64,000 bases of DNA from assembly GCA_045805565.1 (NCBI GenBank), contig JBJMKZ010000017.1, forward strand, positions 1 through 64,000. The letters are read 5' to 3'. The position numbers and the translations under genes were made by a program. Below are positions 43,148-50,651 of the stretch, piece after piece. Source of the DNA: DATAEY01 sp045805565. GTDB taxonomy: Bacteria; Actinomycetota; Thermoleophilia; Solirubrobacterales; Solirubrobacteraceae. The notes beneath the pieces are model-generated. The model did no database searches, was not told where the DNA came from, and was given only the letters and a program-made list of their open reading frames with translations. Numbering within the stretch: position 1 is the stretch's first letter; each line of letters starts with the position of its first letter.

Positions 43148-44389
43148 CTAGAGAGCGCTGCGGTAGAGCTGCGCGAAGTCCTCTGCCGCGGGCTCGCGCG
43201 GATTGACGAGCGTGCAGCCGTCGCCCTCGGCACCCTCCACCAGCCTGGGGATCCCGTCCTCCGGAACCCCCACCTCGGACAGCCGGCTCGGCAGCCCCAG
43301 TCGCCTGACCAGGCCGCGGACGTGGTCGGCGAGCGCCTGCCCCACCTGGTCGCCCGAGCCTCCTGTCTCCAGTCCGAGCAGCTCGTTGATCTCGCGATAG
43401 CGGTCGGCGATCTGCTCGCCCCCCGCCGCGTTGAACTCGATCACCCACGGCAGGTTGATCGCGTTGGCGACCCCGTGGGGCACGTCGTACTGGGCGCCGC
43501 AGGGATGGGAGAGCGAATGGGTTATCCCGATCGCCGCCGAGGCGGTCGGCATGATCGCCAGGTTGGCGGCGATCAGCATGTTGCCTCGGGCTGCGTCGTC
43601 CGAGGAATCCGAGACCGCCCGCTCGAGGTTGTCCCGGATCAGGCGCAGCGCCTGCAGCGCGTACGCGCTGGCGTGCGGGTTCCACTCCGCCGACACGTGG
43701 CCCTCGATCGCGTGCGTCATCGCGTCCATCCCGGTGGCGGCGGCGATGTGGGGCGGCAGCGTCCTGGTCGCGTCCGGATCGAGCATGGCGAGCCGCGGAT
43801 ACATGGGGAAGTCCGCGATCTGGAACTTGATCTGCTCCTCGCGGTCCTTGATCACCGCCGCGAACGACACCTCCGAGCCGGTCCCGGCCGTGGTGGGGAC
43901 GCAGGCCAGCGGCGCCAGGTCGAGCGGACGGCCGAGACCGTCGTCCTCGCGGGGGAGCCCGAAGTAGCCCTCCCACTCGCGGGGCCGGCCACCGTGGGTG
44001 AAGATGACCGCCGCCGCCTTGGCGGTGTCCATCACCGACCCGCCGCCGACCGCCAGAATCGCGTTGGCGGCCTGATCGCGCGCGGACGCCGCCGCCTCGA
44101 CCACCACCGCGCTGTCGGAATCCTGGGGCACGCGATCGTAGATGTCGGCGACCTCGACCCCGCCATCCTCCAGCCCCGATTGCACGCGATCGACGAGGCC
44201 GGTCCCTCGAATGACCTCGTCGGTCACGACCAGAACCCGCTTGGCCCCCTCCTTGACGAACTCGAACCCGATCCCGTCGAGCAGCCCGCGACCGGCGACC
44301 ACTCGGGTGGGGGCGATGAACTGGTAGAAGTCCTTGAAGCCGGCCATCTGCGGGCCGGCCAGCTCCCCGGCCGCGGGGCCTGCCTCCAC
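43148..44389 (-). CDS. iron-containing alcohol dehydrogenase
   Basis: A 413-residue group III (Fe-ADH) oxidoreductase. The dinucleotide site is G-G-G-S-V-M-D-T-A-K near residues 110-119. Metal ligands are in the D-A-M-T-H-A-I-E-G-H segment and the H-S-L-S-H-P-C-G-A-Q-Y-D-V-P-H-G signature. The protein substrate (alcohol, lactaldehyde or hydroxybutyrate type) is unknown. GTG 44389 directly follows the SCP2 stop. ATG 44347 is an alternative start that removes a Gly/Ala-rich 14 residues. Confidence 0.9.
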   Translation of the reverse strand: MEAGPAAGELAGPQMAGFKDFYQFIAPTRVVAGRGLLDGIGFEFVKEGAKRVLVVTDEVIRGTGLVDRVQSGLEDGGVEVADIYDRVPQDSDSAVVVEAAASARDQAANAILAVGGGSVMDTAKAAAVIFTHGGRPREWEGYFGLPREDDGLGRPLDLAPLACVPTTAGTGSEVSFAAVIKDREEQIKFQIADFPMYPRLAMLDPDATRTLPPHIAAATGMDAMTHAIEGHVSAEWNPHASAYALQALRLIRDNLERAVSDSSDDAARGNMLIAANLAIMPTASAAIGITHSLSHPCGAQYDVPHGVANAINLPWVIEFNAAGGEQIADRYREINELLGLETGGSGDQVGQALADHVRGLVRRLGLPSRLSEVGVPEDGIPRLVEGAEGDGCTLVNPREPAAEDFAQLYRSAL

Positions 44390-44809
44390 CTACGCCGCCT
44401 CGACCAGGTCGGAGCGACCGGCCGCCTCCAGCTGCGCGCGGTAGCGGGGGAAGACCGGCCTGACCAGCGGGACGAGCTTGAGGATCTTGGCCACCGGTCC
44501 CTTGGCCTTCATCTGGCCGCGGGCGAGCGCCACCGTCACGTTCACCTTCCCCAGCCAGAAGCGGTGCGCGGTGTCGGCGTCCATGCTCATCGTCACCTCG
44601 GGATCCAGGTCGCTGGAGCCGAGGTCGACCTGAGGCTCCTGGCCCTCCAGCATCTTGACCGTGATGTTGGACTCGGGGTTGCGGAAGGCGTACAGGACGA
44701 TCGTGTCGGCCTTCTGGAACTTGGGCACCAGCTCGTCGTCGCGCATGAGGTCCTGGAAGAGCTTGCCGATGTGGTCGTAGACCTCCTGCTCGTCTTTGAA
44801 GTACGCCAT
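44390..44809 (-). CDS. SCP2 sterol-binding domain protein
   Basis: A 139-residue single-domain SCP2 (sterol carrier protein 2-like) protein that should bind a hydrophobic ligand such as a fatty acyl-CoA. The V-D-L-G-S-S-D-L-D-P-E-V-T-M-S-M-D-A-D-T and F-W-L-G-K-V-N-V segments fit the fold. GGGAGGG precedes the ATG. A TATCCT -10 lies about 60 bases upstream. It is directly followed by the alcohol dehydrogenase gene with no gap, so a lipid-linked role for that enzyme is plausible. Confidence 0.87.
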   Translation of the reverse strand: MAYFKDEQEVYDHIGKLFQDLMRDDELVPKFQKADTIVLYAFRNPESNITVKMLEGQEPQVDLGSSDLDPEVTMSMDADTAHRFWLGKVNVTVALARGQMKAKGPVAKILKLVPLVRPVFPRYRAQLEAAGRSDLVEAA

Positions 44810-44910
44810 CTCGCCCTCCCGGCCTGGCTGGATCGCTGGGGCGTCCGCGTGCGCGGGCGCTCGGCAGGATAGTGCGATGCCCGTGGGCGCGCGTCCGGAC
44901 GGGCGACGGC

Positions 44911-45771
44911 TCAGCCGCCGCCGTACGCCACGAGCATGTCGGTGGCGACCGCGGCCAGGAAGCCGGCCCCGAGCATGACCAGGCCGAGCTCACGATGTCC
45001 GTAGCGGCGCATGCCCTGCCAGACCTCTCCGATCACGTACAGGATCGCGCCGCCTGCGAGCGCGTAGAACGCGAGCTCGAGCGGCTCGCTGGAGACGTTG
45101 TAGCCGAGGATGGACCCCAGGAACACCGGACCGCCACCGATCAGCCCCGCCACGCCGAGCCACCGCCACGACGGCCTGACGTCGCCCAGCGGACCGATGA
45201 TCCCGAAGCCCTCGGTCGCGTTGTGGAGCGCGAAGCCGACGATCAGCACCGTCGCGAGCTGCAGCTCGCCGGCTCGCGCGGAGACGCCGATGGCCAGCCC
45301 CTCGGCGAAGTTGTGGATCCCGATCGCCGCCGCCACGGCCAGCCCCATCTGCAGCGCGCGGCGCCGAGCCGCATCTGCCTGGAGCCCCAGGGCGTGGACG
45401 TCGGAGACCGCCAACGTGGCGGTGGCGCCCCCCGCGATCGGCGGTGTGCTGGGACCCTTCGGCCGGGCGTGGCGCTCGAGTACCGCCAGCCCGGCAGTGC
45501 CGGCCGCGAAGCCGGCGGCCAGCAGCGCGGCGAACAGGACCACCTGGCCGAGCCCCGCCTTGCCGGCGCTCAGCTCGCCCACCGCGTGCTCGAGGATCTC
45601 CTCGCCGTGTGCCATCACGTCCACGAACAGGAAGGCGAGGACGCCCACCGCGAACATCGCCAGCGCCACCCGCGAGCGGTTGCTCAGCAGGCGCAGGCGC
45701 GCGAGCGGCAGGCCCAGATAGATGGTGAACCCGGCCAGCGCGCCGAGAGCCGCGGTTTCGATGAGAGTCAC
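44911..45771 (-). CDS. ZIP family divalent metal transporter
   Basis: A 286-residue protein with eight transmembrane helices. The binuclear metal site is visible as H-N-F-A-E-G-L-A-I-G in helix 4 and H-N-A-T-E-G-F-G-I in helix 5. A polar, weakly charged loop (about residues 100-130) separates helices 3 and 4. It probably imports zinc, iron or manganese. The GTG start has AAGGAG upstream, and the leader carries a palindromic operator-like site, which suggests metal-dependent repression. Confidence 0.9.
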   Translation of the reverse strand: MTLIETAALGALAGFTIYLGLPLARLRLLSNRSRVALAMFAVGVLAFLFVDVMAHGEEILEHAVGELSAGKAGLGQVVLFAALLAAGFAAGTAGLAVLERHARPKGPSTPPIAGGATATLAVSDVHALGLQADAARRRALQMGLAVAAAIGIHNFAEGLAIGVSARAGELQLATVLIVGFALHNATEGFGIIGPLGDVRPSWRWLGVAGLIGGGPVFLGSILGYNVSSEPLELAFYALAGGAILYVIGEVWQGMRRYGHRELGLVMLGAGFLAAVATDMLVAYGGG

Positions 45772-45792
45772 TGGTCTCCTTGCCGGTAAGGC

Positions 45793-45806
45793 TTAGGGTC
45801 CCCTAA
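45793..45806. promoter_or_regulatory. palindromic operator in the ZIP transporter leader
   Basis: TTAGGG-TC-CCCTAA, perfect 6-base arms. It lies 21 bases upstream of the GTG and 12 bases downstream of a TAGTCT -10 (minus, 45824-45819), so a bound repressor would block transcription start. TTAGG/CCTAA half-sites are typical of DtxR/IdeR/MntR metal repressors. The regulator is not in the window. Confidence 0.5.
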
Positions 45807-45860
45807 CAGGCGGTCGGCAGACTAGCACGACGGCGCAAGTGCCTGTGCCGACAGGATGGG

Positions 45861-46652
45861 TCAGGCCGCCGGGTGGGCGTCGCTGTGAGCGCGGACCTGG
45901 ACGCCGGCCGGCAGCCGCCCCTCCTCGCGAAGCTTGTGCAGGTGGGCCCGGAGGGTCAGGGCGGCGGCCGGGCGCAGGGCCGGCGGGGCATCCGACCACG
46001 CCGCGTCGAGGAGATCGTCCTCCGTGCGCAGCCCTCGCTCGAGCGCCGCCACGAGGTGCCGCTCCCGATCCAGCCGATGCTCGAGATACTCATCGAGCTT
46101 GGCGTTCGCGTCGGGTACCGGCGGACCGTGTCCGGGACACAGCAGCTCCAGCTCCATGGCGCGCAGACGCCGCAGCGCACTCAGATAGCCGGACATCGCC
46201 CCCGGTTCGGGCGAGATGAACACGCTGCCCCGGCCCAGCACCGCGTCGCCGGTGAAGCAGACCGGTCCGGTCACGAACGCCAGGTGGTCCGGGGAGTGGC
46301 CCGGGACCGAGACGGCGGTCAGCGGGCCGAACCGCTCGCCGTCGGCCAGCGGCACGTCCGCGTCGCCCGTGGCCGCGGCGACGGGCACCCGCCCGGCAAG
46401 CTGGCGCAGCCCGGGCACGGCTTCGGCATGGTCGGCATGGCGGTGGGTCAGGGCGATCCCGCCCAGGCCGCCCCGCCGCTCGACCTCCGCGCAGAGCGCC
46501 TGGAGGTGAGCGGGGAGCCCCGGTCCGGGGTCGATGACCCAGCAGGGATCGCGGCCGGCCACCCAGCTGTTGGAGCCGTCCAGGGTGAGCGGACTCGGGT
46601 TGTCGGCGCGCACCCGGGTGACGTCACGACCCGCCAGGCGCTCAATCGCCAC
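45861..46652 (-). CDS. MBL-fold metallohydrolase
   Basis: A 263-residue metallo-beta-lactamase-fold protein of the glyoxalase II / LACTB2-like group. The metal site is T-H-R-H-A-D-H near residues 70-76. Further ligands are in the P-G-H-S-P-D-H-L strand, the G-D-A-V-L-G-R-G Asp, and the P-G-H-G-P His. A C-terminal winged-helix-like domain (R-A-H-L-H-K-L) follows. GTG 46652 was chosen, overlapping the upstream small gene by 11 bases. The preceding in-frame codons look non-coding. Confidence 0.88.
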   Translation of the reverse strand: MAIERLAGRDVTRVRADNPSPLTLDGSNSWVAGRDPCWVIDPGPGLPAHLQALCAEVERRGGLGGIALTHRHADHAEAVPGLRQLAGRVPVAAATGDADVPLADGERFGPLTAVSVPGHSPDHLAFVTGPVCFTGDAVLGRGSVFISPEPGAMSGYLSALRRLRAMELELLCPGHGPPVPDANAKLDEYLEHRLDRERHLVAALERGLRTEDDLLDAAWSDAPPALRPAAALTLRAHLHKLREEGRLPAGVQVRAHSDAHPAA

Positions 46653-46857
46653 CGGCCGGCTCCTGGTCGCCCGCGCCGGGATCCGAGTCGGACCCCGACC
46701 GTGGCTCGCCGGACGGCGGCGCCGCACCCCGGAAGGCCTCCAGCTCGGCGGTGCGCAGCGGCAGGCCGACTTCGCAGAAGTCCTGTCCGAACGGCGTCGG
46801 GTGGATGCTGCGTCTCACGGTCTTGGCCCGGCCTCGCTCGCGCATCGCCTCCACCAC
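46642..46857 (-). CDS. small hypothetical protein downstream of tRNA-Pro
   Basis: A 71-residue reading from GTG 46857. The central block H-P-T-P-F-G-Q-D-F-C-E-V-G-L-P-L looks like real protein, while the last 25 residues are a Ser/Asp/Gly tail. The frame stays open upstream with protein-like residues (D-P-T-R-Y-Q-V-L-E-A-Q-P-D) until the tRNA, but no ordinary start codon is there, so the true N-terminus is uncertain. Its stop lies inside the MBL gene. The family is unknown. Confidence 0.5.
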   Translation of the reverse strand: MVEAMRERGRAKTVRRSIHPTPFGQDFCEVGLPLRTAELEAFRGAAPPSGEPRSGSDSDPGAGDQEPAGGD

Positions 46858-46943
46858 GTCGGGCTGGGCTTCGAGGACCTGATAGCGGGTCGGGTCCTCC
46901 GGCGCCGGCTCGCGGCCGCGCCCGGATGATCCGTGGCCGGCAG

Positions 46944-47017
46944 TCGGGGCGCCCGGATTTGAACCGGGGACCTCACCGACCCGAACGGTGCGCGCTACCA
47001 GGCTGCGCCACGCCCCG
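46944..47017 (-). tRNA. tRNA-Pro (anticodon CGG)
   Basis: A complete cloverleaf on the minus strand. The acceptor CGGGGCG pairs with CGCCCCG. The D-arm is GCGC-AGCCTGGTA-GCGC, the anticodon arm is CACCG-TTCGGGT-CGGTG, and the T-arm is CCCGG-TTCAAAT-CCGGG. The discriminator base is A, and CCA is not encoded. It reads CCG codons, common in this GC-rich genome. GATACT at 47033-47028 is a possible -10. Confidence 0.95.
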
Positions 47018-47161
47018 AGGACCGATCAGTATCCCACAAGGTTTGGGGCGCCACGCTCGCCGCACACGTTCGGGGGGCAGACGATCGCGGGCCGAGCGCG
47101 CGCGGCCTGGCCCAGGTCCCAATGCGGCCGGTAGCGTTCTCGATCCGTTTGCCGCTTCCCG

Positions 47162-47935
47162 GTGCATCGCGCCCTGGCTGCCGTACGCGACATCCTCGAC
47201 CACCTCGACGCGCTGCTGCACAGCGAGCGCTTCGACGACTACGGACCCAACGGGCTGCAGGTTCCAGGCCGTGACCAGGTCGACGTGGTCGCCTGCGGCG
47301 TGTCGGCCCATCGCGAGCTGTTCGAGCGCGCCGCGGCAGCCGGAGCCGGGCTGGTGCTGGTCCACCACGGCCTGTTCTGGGATCGGGCGCCGCGGCGGCT
47401 GTCCCCGACCCTGGCCGCCCGCCTCCGCGTGCTGCTGGAGCACGGCATCAACCTGGCGGCGTACCACCTCCCGCTCGACGCCCACCCCGAGGTCGGCAAC
47501 AACGGCCTGATCGCCGAAGGGCTGGGGTGCGAGGCGCGCCAGCCGTTCGGCCTCCACCACGGCGTTCCCATCGGCGTGAGCGCCCGTTTCGCAGATGACG
47601 GCGTGCCCGCAGCCGAGCTGTTCCGGCGGGTCGAGAGGCTCACGGGTCGCAGCCCGCTGGTGTTCGAGAGCGGCCCGGATCGCGTGCGCTCGATCGGCAT
47701 CGTCTCGGGTGGCGGCGCGGGAAGCCTGAGCGAGGCGGTGGAGGAGGGTCTCGACGCCTTCCTCACTGGCGAGCCCGCCGAGCCGGCCATGGAGGAGGCC
47801 CGCGAGGCGGGCATCCACTTCGTGGCAGCCGGGCACTACGCCACCGAGACGTTCGGGATCCGACGCCTGGGGGAGCTCGTGGCGGAGCGCTTCGGGGTCG
47901 AGAATCGGTTCATCGACGTCCCCAACCCGGTATGA
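47162..47935 (+). CDS. Nif3-like dinuclear metal-centre protein
   Basis: A 257-residue member of the NIF3/YbgI/YqfO family, which forms hexameric toroids with a dinuclear metal site. Metal ligands are expected from V-H-H-G-L-F-W near residues 66-72, the Y-H-L-P-L-D-A-H segment, and the C-terminal G-H-Y-A-T-E-T-F-G. It has the short form without the inserted PII-like domain. The biochemical function of the family is poorly defined, and GTP cyclohydrolase-type activity has been suggested for some members. The 144-base gap upstream of its GTG holds the tRNA promoter and a distant TAGCGT. Confidence 0.9.
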   Translation: MHRALAAVRDILDHLDALLHSERFDDYGPNGLQVPGRDQVDVVACGVSAHRELFERAAAAGAGLVLVHHGLFWDRAPRRLSPTLAARLRVLLEHGINLAAYHLPLDAHPEVGNNGLIAEGLGCEARQPFGLHHGVPIGVSARFADDGVPAAELFRRVERLTGRSPLVFESGPDRVRSIGIVSGGGAGSLSEAVEEGLDAFLTGEPAEPAMEEAREAGIHFVAAGHYATETFGIRRLGELVAERFGVENRFIDVPNPV

Positions 47936-47956
47936 GGGAGGTCGTCGCAGGCGGCG

Positions 47957-47985
47957 TTGAGCGCGTCTGGCCGAAGGTATATATA
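47957..47985 (+). promoter_or_regulatory. strong promoter of the 59-residue protein gene
   Basis: TTGAGC (47957-47962), a 17-base spacer and TATATA (47980-47985) inside a TATATATAT run. It is the most consensus-like promoter in the window and strikingly AT-rich for this DNA. Confidence 0.65.
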
Positions 47986-48020
47986 TCCGGGTCGAGCAAC
48001 CTCGAGGGAGGATTCTCCGC

Positions 48021-48200
48021 ATGCCAGTTCACCTGACGCCCACGGAGCTCGCCCGCGAATCCGGGCTGGACCGCCGGGAGGTGATCCGGAAGTGCATGGA
48101 GCTGGGAGTGCCGATCTTCGAAGGTCGGATCGACAAGACCCTGTTCGACAGCACCCTCCGCCAAGAGGCGCAGCCGCAGCAGCAGGCCGCCCGAGCCTGA
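48021..48200 (+). CDS. 59-residue HTH / IF2_N-like small protein
   Basis: A small basic protein. Residues 5-40 (L-T-P-T-E-L-A-R-E-S-G-L-D-R-R-E-V-I-R-K) look like a helix-turn-helix and also resemble the IF2_N domain pattern, in which L-A-x-E-x-G-x-x-x-x-E-V-I-x-K leads into a G-V-P strand. The tail is Gln/Ala-rich. It has GAGGGAGGA before its ATG and a strong promoter, so it is probably well expressed. Function unknown. It may be nucleic-acid binding. Confidence 0.7.
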   Translation: MPVHLTPTELARESGLDRREVIRKCMELGVPIFEGRIDKTLFDSTLRQEAQPQQQAARA

Positions 48201-48256
48201 GTCCCGGCCGGCACGCGTGGGCCTGACCGCGCGTCCGGATCTCGCGTCGGCGCGAC

Positions 48257-48262
48257 TAGAAT
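48257..48262 (+). promoter_or_regulatory. -10 of the long-chain acyl-CoA synthetase gene
   Basis: TAGAAT, 26 bases before the ATG. It would give a short leader that contains the GGAGGAGAG ribosome site. No good -35 is seen. Confidence 0.45.
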
Positions 48263-48288
48263 CTCGCCCTTCCGACCTCGGAGGAGAG

Positions 48289-50079
48289 ATGGAGGCCACG
48301 ACCGCGCGCACCCCTGAGTCGTCGACCGGCTCGCGAACCATCGCCGACCTGCTGCCCAGGGCCGCGGACAAGCACGCCGACCGCACCGCGGTCCGCTACA
48401 AGCGCGCGGGTGAATGGCACGCCGTCTCGTTCGAGGAGGTGGGCCGCATCGTGCGCGAGATCGGCCTCGGACTGATCGCACTGGGAATCGAGCCCGGCGA
48501 CCGCGTCTGCATCCTCTCCCAGACCCGTCCTGAGTGGACCTACTGCGACTTCGCCATCCCGAGCGCCGGCGGGGTGGTGGTGCCGATCTATCCCACCAAC
48601 TCGCCGGAGGAGTGTGAGTGGGTGGCGGGCAACTCCGACGCTCGCGCGGTCGTCTGCGAGAACCCGGCCCAACTGGGCAAGGTCGCCGAGATCCGCGAGC
48701 GCCTCCCCCAGCTGAGAACGGTCATCGTGATCGAGTCCGGCGGCGACACCGGCGACGCCATCTCGCTGGAGGAGGTGCGCGAGCGTGGACGCGCCGTGGA
48801 TCCAGCCGAGCTGGACCGCCGGATCGAGGCGATCGGTCCCGAGGACCCCTTCACGTTCATCTACACATCGGGGACCACAGGGCCCCCGAAGGGCTGCGTC
48901 CTCGCGCACGGCAACTACCGCGAAGTCCTGAACATGTGCGAGGCCAACAGCATCCTGGAGAGCGGCGAGGTGACCTACCTCTACCTGCCGCTCGCCCACT
49001 CGTTCGCCCTGCTCGTACAGCTGCTCTCGTTCGATCTGGGCGGCGAGCTCGCCTACTTCGGCGGCGACACCAAGCAGATCATCGCCGAGCTCACCGAGAT
49101 CAGGCCAACGTACTTCCCGTCGGTGCCGCGCATCTTCGAGAAGCTGTACACGCTGGTCACCGCGAACGGCGATCCGGACAAGATCCGCCAGGCGGTGAAG
49201 GTGGGAATGAAGGTCCGCCGGCTCAGGCAGGCCGGTGAGGAGATCGGCCCCGAGCTTCAGGACGCCTTCGACCAAGCCGACGAGCAGCTGTTCTCCAAGG
49301 TCCGCGCGGCGTTCGGCGGCCGGGTGCGCCAGGCGGTAACCGGCGCCGCCCCGATCGCTCCCGAGATCCTCGAGTTCTTCTACGCCTGCGGCGTGCCGGT
49401 GCTCGAGGGCTACGGCATGACCGAGACGGCGACGGTGGCGACGTACTCGACGATCGAGGAGCACAAGTTCGGAACCGTGGGGCGGCTGCTACCGGGCGTG
49501 GAGGCGAAGATCGCCGATGACGGCGAGCTGCTGCTCAAGGGCGCCAACATCTTCCAGGGCTACTACAAGAACGCCGACGCGTCGTTCGGCGCCATCGAGG
49601 ACGGATGGCTGCACACCGGAGATCTGGGCTCGATCGACGAGGACGGCTATCTCCGGATCACCGGGCGCAAGAAGGACATCATCATCACCGCCGGCGGCAA
49701 GAACCTCACGCCCGCGAACATCGAGAACGACCTCAAGCAGTCCCGCTGGATCTCGCAGGCGGTGATGCACGGCGATCGGCGGCCCTTCCCGGTGATCCTG
49801 ATCACACTCGACCCGGAGGAGATCGTGCAGTTCGCCCGCGAGCACGGGCTTGCCGAGGACGTCGCCGCGCTCAGCCGCGATCCGAAGGTGCACGACCTGA
49901 TCCAGGGCGTGGTCGACGCGGTGAACCGCAAGTACGCCCAGGTCGAGCAGGTGAAGCGGTTCGCCATACTCGACCATGACCTCTCCCAGGAAGGCGGAGA
50001 GCTGACCCCGACGCTCAAGGTCAAGCGCAACGTGGTCAACGAGAAGTACAGGGAAGTCTTCGATTCGCTTTACCGCTAG
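48289..50079 (+). CDS. long-chain acyl-CoA synthetase (AMP-forming)
   Basis: A 596-residue ANL ligase of the long-chain FadD15-like group. The P-loop Y-T-S-G-T-T-G-P-P-K-G lies near residues 191-201. G-Y-G-M-T-E-T lies in the adenylate site, and the W-L-H-T-G-D-L-G-x-I-D-E-D-G-Y-L-x-I-T-G-R-K-K-D-I-I signature leads to the C-terminal domain with K-N-L-T-P. It activates fatty acids for degradation or lipid synthesis. ATG 48289 follows a full SD. Confidence 0.93.
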   Translation: MEATTARTPESSTGSRTIADLLPRAADKHADRTAVRYKRAGEWHAVSFEEVGRIVREIGLGLIALGIEPGDRVCILSQTRPEWTYCDFAIPSAGGVVVPIYPTNSPEECEWVAGNSDARAVVCENPAQLGKVAEIRERLPQLRTVIVIESGGDTGDAISLEEVRERGRAVDPAELDRRIEAIGPEDPFTFIYTSGTTGPPKGCVLAHGNYREVLNMCEANSILESGEVTYLYLPLAHSFALLVQLLSFDLGGELAYFGGDTKQIIAELTEIRPTYFPSVPRIFEKLYTLVTANGDPDKIRQAVKVGMKVRRLRQAGEEIGPELQDAFDQADEQLFSKVRAAFGGRVRQAVTGAAPIAPEILEFFYACGVPVLEGYGMTETATVATYSTIEEHKFGTVGRLLPGVEAKIADDGELLLKGANIFQGYYKNADASFGAIEDGWLHTGDLGSIDEDGYLRITGRKKDIIITAGGKNLTPANIENDLKQSRWISQAVMHGDRRPFPVILITLDPEEIVQFAREHGLAEDVAALSRDPKVHDLIQGVVDAVNRKYAQVEQVKRFAILDHDLSQEGGELTPTLKVKRNVVNEKYREVFDSLYR

Positions 50080-50142
50080 GCGCTACCTTTTGGCTGGGCG
50101 CCCTTCGTACGGTCGGACCGGCCGCACGGAGGGCGGTGGCGC

Positions 50143-50619
50143 GTGATGAGGACCGACCCCACCGACAACGGAGGACTGTTCATCGGTCGGCGACCCGGGA
50201 CCCGGCCGATCCGCTACCGCGCGCTTCCCGAGTACGGCAGCCCCTGGCGCCAGGCGATCGATCGGAGCCTCGCGCTCATGCTGCTCCTGATGATGGTCGC
50301 CGTATGCCTGCTGTTCTGGGGTCCCCTGCCGGTCGCCTGGATGTGGGTGGGCTCGCAGGTCGACTACTTGTCGGGCAGCACGTTCCTGGGCATGGTCGTC
50401 GCCTTCTTCGGACTGCTGATGACCCTGCTGGTCGGGCTGATGGTCATGCGGCGGCTCGACCTGATGTGGATCCTCGTGCGTCGCGCCGGCGGCCACGATC
50501 AGCGCGAGGGGATGATCGGTCGTGTCTTCGCCGTGTCCGCCGCGATCGGCGCCGCGGTCTTCTTCGGGTGGCTGCTGCTGGTGGGCGGCCTGACCCCACA
50601 GCTCGCCCCCACCGTGTGA
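50143..50619 (+). CDS. three-helix membrane protein, unknown function
   Basis: A 158-residue protein. A 40-residue Arg-rich cytoplasmic N-terminus (R-P-G-T-R-P-I-R-Y-R) precedes three hydrophobic segments near residues 43-62, 82-105 and 128-150. No family was recognised. GTG 50143 and ATG 50146 are both possible starts, and GGAGGG lies upstream. TACGGT at 50109-50114 may be its -10. It is followed after 32 bases by the aminotransferase gene. Confidence 0.65.
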   Translation: MMRTDPTDNGGLFIGRRPGTRPIRYRALPEYGSPWRQAIDRSLALMLLLMMVAVCLLFWGPLPVAWMWVGSQVDYLSGSTFLGMVVAFFGLLMTLLVGLMVMRRLDLMWILVRRAGGHDQREGMIGRVFAVSAAIGAAVFFGWLLLVGGLTPQLAPTV

Positions 50620-50651
50620 GCCGATCCGTGCCCGGAGCCGGCTGAGCTGGA

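Noticed and set aside
47957..47986. TATATATAT run as a possible replication origin or DnaA-type unwinding site
   Set aside because: No DnaA boxes surround it and no origin genes are nearby. The spacing to TTGAGC fits a promoter.
43148..50079. A possible dedicated lipid-degradation island (SCP2, Fe-ADH, FadD, patatin)
   Set aside because: The genes lie on different strands and in separate units with unrelated genes between them, so no single system can be supported.
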